Shown: positions 57,958 through 64,000 of the stretch, piece after piece
Position numbering within the stretch: position 1 is the stretch's first letter
Layout: each line of letters begins with the position of its first letter
Notes under the pieces: model-generated
What the model saw: only the letters and a program-made list of their open reading frames with translations
Database searches by the model: none
What the model was told of the DNA's origin: nothing
Program-made: the position numbers and the translations under genes
From: an uncultured Litoreibacter sp.
Lineage (GTDB): Bacteria; Pseudomonadota; Alphaproteobacteria; Rhodobacterales; Rhodobacteraceae
Assembly: GCA_947492995.1 (NCBI GenBank)
Contig: CANLOU010000003.1
Coordinates: 186,001-250,000, forward strand
Direction: 5' to 3'
Length of the DNA stretch: 64,000 nt

Positions 57958-58625
57958 AGCTGGTCGTCTTCGATGTCGACGGCACGCTGATCGACAGCCT
58001 CGCGCATATCAAGGGCGCGATGAAGACTGCGTTCGACACTTGCGGCCACAATGCGCCGACCGAAACCGCCGTCCGCTCCATCATCGGGCTGTCCCTGCCC
58101 GAGGCGATGGCCAAGCTTGACCCGACCCTGAATGACGCGCAGCTGCGCGAGGTGGTCGAGGCCTACAAAAACAGCTTCAACAAATCTGAGACCGCCGAGG
58201 TCCGCCAGGACGCGCCCATGTTTGCGGGCGCGCGCGACGCGCTGGACCGCCTCCATGCGCAGGACGAATTGCTGCTGGGCGTCGCCACCGGAAAGTCCCG
58301 CCGCGGGCTGGTGCGCATGATGGGCGTGCATGCGCTGGAGGGCCTGTTTGTCACCACCCAAGTGGCCGACGACCACCCCTCCAAGCCGCACCCGTCCATG
58401 CTGGAGCAATGCTTGTTTGAGACGGGCGTCAAAGCCAAAAACGCGATCATCATCGGTGACACCACCTTCGATATGGAGATGGGCCGCAACGCGGGCTTCG
58501 GAACCATCGGGGTCAGCTGGGGCTACCACCCAGACGCCGCCCTGAAGCCCTTCACCGATACGATGGTCACCGATTTCGCGCAGCTGGACGCGGCAATCGC
58601 CGACCTGTTGGAAACAAGACAATGA
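57945..58625 (+). CDS. HAD-superfamily phosphatase (Gph-like)
   Basis: A 226-residue haloacid-dehalogenase hydrolase. Motif I DVDGTLIDS supplies D10 and D12, motif II is ATGKS, motif III includes KPHPSM, and motif IV is GDTTFDMEMG. It resembles phosphoglycolate phosphatase and beta-phosphoglucomutase-like enzymes; the substrate is not certain. It overlaps the RluC gene by 13 bases and lies 10 bases before the ATP12 gene. Confidence 0.87.
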   Translation: MAELKLVVFDVDGTLIDSLAHIKGAMKTAFDTCGHNAPTETAVRSIIGLSLPEAMAKLDPTLNDAQLREVVEAYKNSFNKSETAEVRQDAPMFAGARDALDRLHAQDELLLGVATGKSRRGLVRMMGVHALEGLFVTTQVADDHPSKPHPSMLEQCLFETGVKAKNAIIIGDTTFDMEMGRNAGFGTIGVSWGYHPDAALKPFTDTMVTDFAQLDAAIADLLETRQ

Positions 58626-58635
58626 GCATTAAGAC

Positions 58636-59343
58636 ATGAGCGACTGGGCTGCAAAACGCTTTTGGAAAGAGGCCGCCGTTGTTAGCAATGACGCGGGCTT
58701 TTCGGTCGAGCTGGACAGCCGCCCCGTGCGCACCCCGGCCAAGTCCCCGCTGAGTGTGCCGACCGAAGCCATGGCCAGTGCCATCGCCGCCGAATGGCAG
58801 GCGCAGGGCGAAAAGATCAACCCCGAAACGATGCCATTCACGCGGTCGGCCAACGCCGCCATCGACAAGGTCTCGGTTCAGCATGCGGAGGTCGCGACCC
58901 TGCTGGCCGCCTATGGTGACAGCGACTTGTTGTGCTACCGCGCCTCCCATCCGCAAGAGCTGGTTGAACGCCAGAACAGGGCATGGGACCCGCTGGTGGA
59001 TTGGTCCGCCACGCGCCTGAAGGCGCCGCTGCAGGTCTATGTCGGGGTGATGCACGCCTCCCAGCCGGAGGCCAGCATCGCGCGGCTGACCGAACAGGTC
59101 CACGCTCTTGATGCGTTCCAGCTGACGGCGTTTCATGATCTGGTGTCGCTGTCTGGCTCGCTGATTATCGGCTTTGCCGCCATTCAGGATTACGCCGCGC
59201 CGCAAGACCTGTGGGACATAAGCCGAATCGATGAAAACTGGCAGATTGACCAGTGGGGCGAGGATGAAGAGGCGACACAGCAGGCCAACATAAAACGTGA
59301 AGCCTTCCTGCATGCCGACCGTTTCTTTCGTGTTAGCGCCTAA
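58636..59343 (+). CDS. ATP12-family F1-ATPase assembly chaperone
   Basis: A 235-residue ATP12 homologue, which in mitochondria chaperones the F1 alpha subunit; alphaproteobacteria carry the same family. Visible signatures: AKRFWKEAAVV, GFSVELDSRPVRTPAKSPL, IAAEWQAQGEKINPETMPFTRSANAAID and YGDSDLLCYRA. It ends the crcB-rluC-HAD-atp12 run. Confidence 0.93.
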   Translation: MSDWAAKRFWKEAAVVSNDAGFSVELDSRPVRTPAKSPLSVPTEAMASAIAAEWQAQGEKINPETMPFTRSANAAIDKVSVQHAEVATLLAAYGDSDLLCYRASHPQELVERQNRAWDPLVDWSATRLKAPLQVYVGVMHASQPEASIARLTEQVHALDAFQLTAFHDLVSLSGSLIIGFAAIQDYAAPQDLWDISRIDENWQIDQWGEDEEATQQANIKREAFLHADRFFRVSA

Positions 59344-59373
59344 ACTAGGGCCAAATCGGACGTTTGTTCGCTA

Positions 59374-59388
59374 AATTGTTGAACAATT
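59374..59388. promoter_or_regulatory. Inverted repeat upstream of bztA
   Basis: AATTGTT-G-AACAATT, a perfect 7-bp inverted repeat about one G, 196 bases before bztA. Possible operator. A TTGACC box (59455-59460) with TTATCC 19 bases later, and a hairpin near 59483-59499, lie further downstream. All unproven. Confidence 0.35.
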
Positions 59389-59584
59389 GGAAAAACAGAG
59401 CGGTTTCGGGAATGAAAAAGCGTGATTTCCCCTGCGGCAACTTCGTTAATCGCCTTGACCTCCGCGCTGAGGTTTGGCCTTATCCCCGCTCATCGGGGGG
59501 AGAGATCCTTCACGTATCGCTCTCGGTCGCAAAGACCGGACTACCACCGCCCGCAAATGGGCGGACCATCAGGAAGAGGTAAAA

Positions 59585-60604
59585 ATGAAAACATCAGTAT
59601 TTCTTGGCGCACTGACAGTTGCTGGCATCGTTGCCGGCGGCGCGGCTGCTGCGACCATGGACGAGGTCAAAGCACGCGGTAAGCTGAACTGCGGCGTGAC
59701 CACTGGTCTGGTTGGCTTCGCGGCTCCAGACTCAAACGGCAACTGGGAAGGCTTTGACGTCGACGTATGTCGCGCTGTTGCAGCCGCAGTTCTGGGCGAC
59801 CCCCAAGCTGTCGAATTTGTTCCAACAACTGGTAAAACACGCTTCACCGCTCTGGCCTCCGGCGAGATCGACATGCTGGCGCGTAACACCACATGGACAT
59901 TCTCCCGCGACGTGGACCTGAAGTTCACATTCGTCGGCGTGAACTACTATGACGGCCAAGGCTTCATGGTTCCAAAAGATCTGGGCGTGTCCTCCGCAAC
60001 TGAGCTGGACGGCGCAACCGTTTGTATCCAAACCGGTACAACAACAGAGCTGAACCTGGCGGACTACTTCCGTTCGAACAACATCTCTTATGAGCCTGTT
60101 CCGATCGAAACAAACGCCGAAGCGCAGCAGCAGTACCTTGCTGGCGCATGTGACGTCTACACAACTGACGCATCCGGCCTGGCCGCGACACGTGCGACGT
60201 TCGAAGCACCGGGCGACCACGTTCTGCTGCCGGAAATCGTATCCAAAGAGCCACTGGGCCCATTGGTACGTCACGGTGACAACGAGTGGGGCGACGTTGT
60301 GCGCTGGACTCTGAACGCGCTTATCACAGCTGAAGAGCTGGGTGTGACATCCGCAAACATCGCCGACATGTCCGCCGCTCCCGGCAACAACCCTGAAATC
60401 AACCGTCTGCTGGGTACCGAAGGTACACTGGGCGAGATGCTGGGTCTGTCCGCTGACTGGGCGAAAAACGCTATCGCTGCTGGCGGTAACTACGGTGAAG
60501 TGTTCGAAAAGAACATCGGTGAAGCAACACCAATCGGTCTGTCGCGCGGCCTGAACGCGCAGTGGACTGACGGTGGCCTGCTGTACTCCCCACCGTTCCG
60601 CTAG
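59585..60604 (+). CDS. bztA: Amino-acid ABC transporter substrate-binding protein
   Basis: A 339-residue periplasmic binding protein with signal peptide (VFLGALTVAGIVAGGAAAA). The family-3 solute-binding fold is recognisable in GKLNCGVTTGLVGFAAPDSNG, GFDVDVCRAVAAAVLGD and GKTRFTALASGEIDML. Homologous to BztA of Rhodobacter, which binds glutamate, glutamine, aspartate and asparagine; the gene order with two permeases and an ATPase matches bztABCD. AGAGGT precedes the ATG. Codon use is unusually uniform, consistent with high expression. Confidence 0.93.
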   Translation: MKTSVFLGALTVAGIVAGGAAAATMDEVKARGKLNCGVTTGLVGFAAPDSNGNWEGFDVDVCRAVAAAVLGDPQAVEFVPTTGKTRFTALASGEIDMLARNTTWTFSRDVDLKFTFVGVNYYDGQGFMVPKDLGVSSATELDGATVCIQTGTTTELNLADYFRSNNISYEPVPIETNAEAQQQYLAGACDVYTTDASGLAATRATFEAPGDHVLLPEIVSKEPLGPLVRHGDNEWGDVVRWTLNALITAEELGVTSANIADMSAAPGNNPEINRLLGTEGTLGEMLGLSADWAKNAIAAGGNYGEVFEKNIGEATPIGLSRGLNAQWTDGGLLYSPPFR

Positions 60605-60618
60605 GAACATCTAAGGTT

Positions 60619-60646
60619 AGGGCGCGGCTTAGGCCGCGCCCTTTTC
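60619..60646 (+). promoter_or_regulatory. Hairpin/attenuator between bztA and bztB
   Basis: AGGGCGCGGC-TTAG-GCCGCGCCCT followed by TTTCC, 14 bases after the bztA stop. A partial terminator that lets some transcripts continue would give more binding protein than membrane parts, a common design in such operons. Confidence 0.7.
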
Positions 60647-60746
60647 CTATCTGCCACTGCTCACGACCAAACACGAACTGGCACCACCCGCACGCAACGA
60701 CGTGCATCTTGTTAGCTGGGCCAGCCAACAACGGGGAACGTCCTAG

Positions 60747-61970
60747 ATGACGACACTCACCGACCCTCCCAAGCAGGGGTCGTTCCAGCCTATGATGCTG
60801 TTGAACGATACTCGCTACCGCTCCATCACATTTCAGGTCATCGCGCTGATCCTGCTGATCCTGGCGATCTGGTTTCTTGGCTCGAACCTTGCCACCAATC
60901 TGGCGGCCGCTGGCCTGAACATCAGCTATGATTTCCTCGGCAATCCGGCCGGGTATGACATCAACCAGACGCTGATCCCCTATACCAGCCAGTCGACCAA
61001 CCTGCAGGCGGCCTTTGTGGGCATCCTCAACACGCTGCTGGTGGCCTTCCTTGCCTGTATCACCGCAACGGTGTTCGGGGTGCTGGCGGGTGTGCTGCGC
61101 CTGTCCAAAAACTGGTTGGTCAGCAAGGTCATGTCGGTTTATGTGGAGATCTTCCGCAACATCCCGGTCCTGATCTGGATCCTGATTATCTTCACAATCA
61201 TGACGGCGTCCATGCCGACGGCCAAATCCTACCTCGGCGAGACCCCAGATAACGGCCTTATCGCCGGTCTTTTCGCGTTCACCAACCGAGGCGTGAATGC
61301 GCCTGCCCCGATCTGGGGTGAGGGCTCGATGGTCGTTGTGGCTGTGTTCATTGCGTCCATTATCGGCATCTTTGCGTATCGCAAATACGCCAAGAAGCTG
61401 CTGTTTGACACAGGTCGGCTGCTGCCGACCGGCTGGCCGACCCTCGCTATCCTAATTCTGCCAACGCTGATTGCGTTTTTTGTGATGGGGCAACCCATTG
61501 GGCTTGATGCCCCAGACCCGTTGGCGAACCGCTTCAACCTACGCGGAGGCATCCAAATCGGGGCACCGCTGATCGCGATCTGGTTCGCGCTGTCGATCTA
61601 CACAGGCGCCTTCATCGCGGAAAATGTGCGGGCCGGTATTCAGGCCGTTTCCAAAGGCCAGACCGAGGCAGCGGCGGCGCTAGGCCTGCGCCCGGGCCGC
61701 ATCATGAATTTGGTGGTGCTGCCGCAGGCGCTCAGGGTCATCATCCCGCCGCTGATCTCGCAATACCTCAACATCACCAAAAACTCGTCGCTGGCGATTT
61801 TGGTGGGTTACGCCGACATCACGGCCACGCTGGGCGGCATCACGCTGAACCAGACGGGCCGCGCCATCGAATGCGTGCTGCTGTTGATGCTGTTCTATCT
61901 CGTCATCTCGCTGACGATCTCGGCGTTTATGAACGTCTACAACAACCGCATGAAGCTGAAGGAGCGCTAG
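60747..61970 (+). CDS. bztB: Amino-acid ABC transporter permease BztB
   Basis: A 407-residue inner-membrane permease of the HisMQ family with an enlarged N-terminal region. An N-terminal helix (ITFQVIALILLILAIWFLGS), a periplasmic loop, and the permease core ending with the ATPase-docking EAA-type loop (GQTEAAAALGLRPGRIMNLVVLPQALRVIIPP). Pairs with BztC. It is 3 bases from bztC. Confidence 0.93.
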   Translation: MTTLTDPPKQGSFQPMMLLNDTRYRSITFQVIALILLILAIWFLGSNLATNLAAAGLNISYDFLGNPAGYDINQTLIPYTSQSTNLQAAFVGILNTLLVAFLACITATVFGVLAGVLRLSKNWLVSKVMSVYVEIFRNIPVLIWILIIFTIMTASMPTAKSYLGETPDNGLIAGLFAFTNRGVNAPAPIWGEGSMVVVAVFIASIIGIFAYRKYAKKLLFDTGRLLPTGWPTLAILILPTLIAFFVMGQPIGLDAPDPLANRFNLRGGIQIGAPLIAIWFALSIYTGAFIAENVRAGIQAVSKGQTEAAAALGLRPGRIMNLVVLPQALRVIIPPLISQYLNITKNSSLAILVGYADITATLGGITLNQTGRAIECVLLLMLFYLVISLTISAFMNVYNNRMKLKER

Positions 61971-61973
61971 GCC

Positions 61974-63272
61974 ATGTCTGACACACAGTCTCACAACGTC
62001 GCCTTTGTGCGCGAAACCTTCCTGCCCGAATCCGCGCCGCCAAGCACGGCGACGGGGCCGGTCAAATGGATCAAGGACAACCTCTTTGCGACCTGGGCCA
62101 ACGGGTTGCTGACCGTCGCGGCGCTGTACCTGATCTTTCTGGTGCTGTCCTCCACCATGCCGTGGATCTTTGCGGGCATCTGGAATGCCGAAAGCCTCGC
62201 CGCCTGTCGGGAGGTTCTCGACGGGGTATCCGGCGCATGTTTCGCGGTGTTGACGGAACGCTGGAACCAGCTGCTGTTCGGGTTTACTTACCCAACCGAT
62301 CAATATTGGCGCCCAACCTTGGCCTTCGTGCTGCTGTTTGTGGCCATGGCGCCGGTGCTGTTCTTCGATTTGCCGCGCAAGCTGCTGATCTTCACGGGGC
62401 TGTACCCGTTTCTGGCCTTCTGGCTGATCTGGGGCGGCACCATCCTGGCACCACTCCTTGCCCTTGCGGGCGTGGTGGTGGGCTACCTGGTCTACGACCG
62501 CCTTGTGAAAAACAGCTTCGCGGCTGGTTTCTTCGGCGGCATCGTGGCGGCCTTTGTGGTCTGGTACATCGGCGGCTTCCTGATTTCGGACACCGCCAAT
62601 GAAAACGCCATGTTGCAGGCGGTGCCGTCGCGCGACCTCGGTGGCTTCATGCTGAACATGATGCTGGGCATCACCTGTGTGTCGCTGTCGGTGCCGCTGG
62701 GCATCGCGCTGGCGCTGGGGCGGCAGTCGAACCTGCCGCTTATCAAGGGCATCTGCGTGGTGTTCATCGAATTCATTCGCGGCGTGCCACTCATCACCTT
62801 GCTGTTCGTGGCAAACGTGATGCTGGCTTATTTCTTCCCGCCGGGCTCTGGCGTGGACCTGTTCATCCGGGTGGTGATTATGATTACCATCTTCTCGGCG
62901 GCCTATATTGCCGAGGTGATCCGGGGCGGGCTGGCCGCATTGCCAAAGGGCCAGTACGAGGCGGGTGACAGCCTTGGGTTGGACTACGCGCAATCCATGC
63001 GTCTGATTATCCTGCCGCAGGCTTTGAAAATCTCCATCCCCGGTATCGTGAATATCGCGGTGGGGCTGTTCAAGGATACGACGCTGGTGTCGGTGATTTC
63101 GATGTTCGACATCGTGGGCATGATCCGGGGTCCGATCCTCGCATCGACCGATTGGAACGGGGTCTATTGGGAACTGTTCATGTTCGCATCCGTGCTGTTC
63201 TTCGTCGTCTGCTACGGCATTTCGCAATACTCGCAGTGGCTGGAACGCCGCCTCGCGACTGACCATCGATAA
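61974..63272 (+). CDS. bztC: Amino-acid ABC transporter permease BztC
   Basis: A 432-residue inner-membrane permease. Several helices precede the core domain ([23 protein letters not shown]), with the docking loop [32 protein letters not shown] near the end. Partner of BztB. It starts 3 bases after the bztB stop and is followed by AAGGAGG for bztD. Confidence 0.93.
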   Translation: MSDTQSHNVAFVRETFLPESAPPSTATGPVKWIKDNLFATWANGLLTVAALYLIFLVLSSTMPWIFAGIWNAESLAACREVLDGVSGACFAVLTERWNQLLFGFTYPTDQYWRPTLAFVLLFVAMAPVLFFDLPRKLLIFTGLYPFLAFWLIWGGTILAPLLALAGVVVGYLVYDRLVKNSFAAGFFGGIVAAFVVWYIGGFLISDTANENAMLQAVPSRDLGGFMLNMMLGITCVSLSVPLGIALALGRQSNLPLIKGICVVFIEFIRGVPLITLLFVANVMLAYFFPPGSGVDLFIRVVIMITIFSAAYIAEVIRGGLAALPKGQYEAGDSLGLDYAQSMRLIILPQALKISIPGIVNIAVGLFKDTTLVSVISMFDIVGMIRGPILASTDWNGVYWELFMFASVLFFVVCYGISQYSQWLERRLATDHR

Positions 63273-63285
63273 GGAGGCCACAACA

Positions 63286-64000
63286 ATGGCTGAAGCTCAA
63301 ATGCAAGTATCCGACGAAGTCGCGATCAGTATTGAAAACATGAACAAGTGGTACGGGACCTTCCACGTGCTGCGTGACATCGACCTGACCGTGTTTCGGG
63401 GCGAACGCATCGTCATCTGTGGCCCGTCGGGGTCGGGCAAGTCGACGCTGATCCGCTGCATCAACGCGCTGGAAGAACACCAGGAAGGCCGCATCACCGT
63501 GGACGGCACCTTGTTGTCCTCGGACCTCAAGAACATCGACAAGATCCGGTCAGAGGTCGGGATGTGCTTCCAGCACTTCAACCTGTTCCCGCATCTGACA
63601 ATTCTTGAGAACTGCACGTTGGCCCCCATCTGGGTGCGCAAGACCCCCAAAAAGGAAGCCGAAGAAACGGCGATGCATTTCCTTGAGAAGGTGAAAATTC
63701 CGGATCAGGCATTGAAATACCCCGGCCAATTGTCCGGCGGTCAGCAGCAACGTGTCGCCATCGCGCGCTCGCTGTGCATGCGCCCACGGGTGATGCTGTT
63801 TGACGAACCCACATCTGCGCTGGACCCCGAGATGATTAAGGAAGTGCTCGATACGATGATCGAGCTGGCCGAAGAAGGCATGACCATGCTTTGCGTGACC
63901 CACGAGATGGGTTTCGCCCGTCAGGTCGCCAACCGCGTGATCTTCATGGACCAAGGTCAGATTGTTGAGCAGAACGAGCCAGAAGAGTTCTTCAACAACC
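63286..64000 (+). CDS. bztD: Amino-acid ABC transporter ATP-binding protein (5' part)
   Basis: The first 238 codons of the transporter ATPase; the gene runs off the window. Walker [10 protein letters not shown], signature [14 protein letters not shown], Walker [16 protein letters not shown] and the H-loop [13 protein letters not shown] are all present. AAGGAGG lies 8 bases before the ATG. It powers the BztBC channel. Confidence 0.95.
   Translation, partial: MAEAQMQVSDEVAISIENMNKWYGTFHVLRDIDLTVFRGERIVICGPSGSGKSTLIRCINALEEHQEGRITVDGTLLSSDLKNIDKIRSEVGMCFQHFNLFPHLTILENCTLAPIWVRKTPKKEAEETAMHFLEKVKIPDQALKYPGQLSGGQQQRVAIARSLCMRPRVMLFDEPTSALDPEMIKEVLDTMIELAEEGMTMLCVTHEMGFARQVANRVIFMDQGQIVEQNEPEEFFNN

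Noticed and set aside
61680-63281. Minus-strand open frame opposite bztB/bztC, His/Gln/Arg-rich
   Set aside because: Composition is what reversed membrane-protein codons give; not a gene.

Overview
The window is a chromosomal stretch of an alphaproteobacterium, most likely a Roseobacter-group member of the Rhodobacterales. The evidence is the wording of RpoB/RpoC and the ribosomal proteins, the bztABCD-type amino-acid transporter, an L3 protein with an Ala/Glu-rich tail, and the GC-rich codon use of the core genes. It covers the end of rpoB, rpoC and the whole str / S10 / spc / alpha ribosomal-protein region. These core genes are split by accessory DNA in several places.

Layout: 1-6781 rpoB (3' part) and rpoC. 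7193-11037 a response regulator, divergent from a periplasmic molybdopterin-fold protein and a large hybrid histidine kinase. 11201-15894 an operon of a UDP-sulfoquinovose-synthase-like enzyme, a BcsB-like protein and a processive-type family-2 glycosyltransferase. 16062-20397 an orphan type VI secretion module (vgrG, exported protein, unknown protein, PAAR). 20398-21234 non-coding DNA with a decayed IS3-type transposase. 21235-25082 a Rieske oxygenase, a DMT transporter, a periplasmic protein and a Hint-domain protein. 25646-29898 rpsL-rpsG-fusA-tuf. 30085-31176 an inserted DUF4062 gene. 31351-33466 rpsJ-rplC-rplD-rplW. 33655-34906 an inserted parDE pair and a lipoprotein. 35193-37835 rplB to rplP. 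37991-41663 accessory genes. 41926-46265 rpmC to rpmD. 46473-47977 accessory genes. 48141-53568 rplO-secY-adk-rpsM-rpsK-rpoA-rplQ. 53723-59343 housekeeping genes (DegP-type protease, rarA, crcB, RluC-type synthase, HAD phosphatase, ATP12). 59585-end bztABC and the start of bztD.

The accessory blocks sit at boundaries between ribosomal transcription units, and several are visibly poorer in GC. Downstream of three insertions the essential genes are re-served by nearly identical promoters (TTGCSM, 17 bp, TATACG) in front of rpsJ, rpmC and rplO. Intergenic DNA carries several repeat families. The most notable is a hairpin flanked by GGCA and GAGA whose stem changes by compensatory substitutions between five copies, always in the 3' region of a gene. 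Others are a GTAGGGTG palindrome family and a perfect 28-bp palindrome before rpsE.

Best candidates for undescribed biology are the sulfoquinovose/BcsB/GT2 glycan operon, the cysteine-free molybdopterin-fold protein paired with a hybrid kinase, the vgrG cargo cassette with a sharp composition break, and the covarying 3' hairpin family. All function calls come from reading the sequence; no database search was run.
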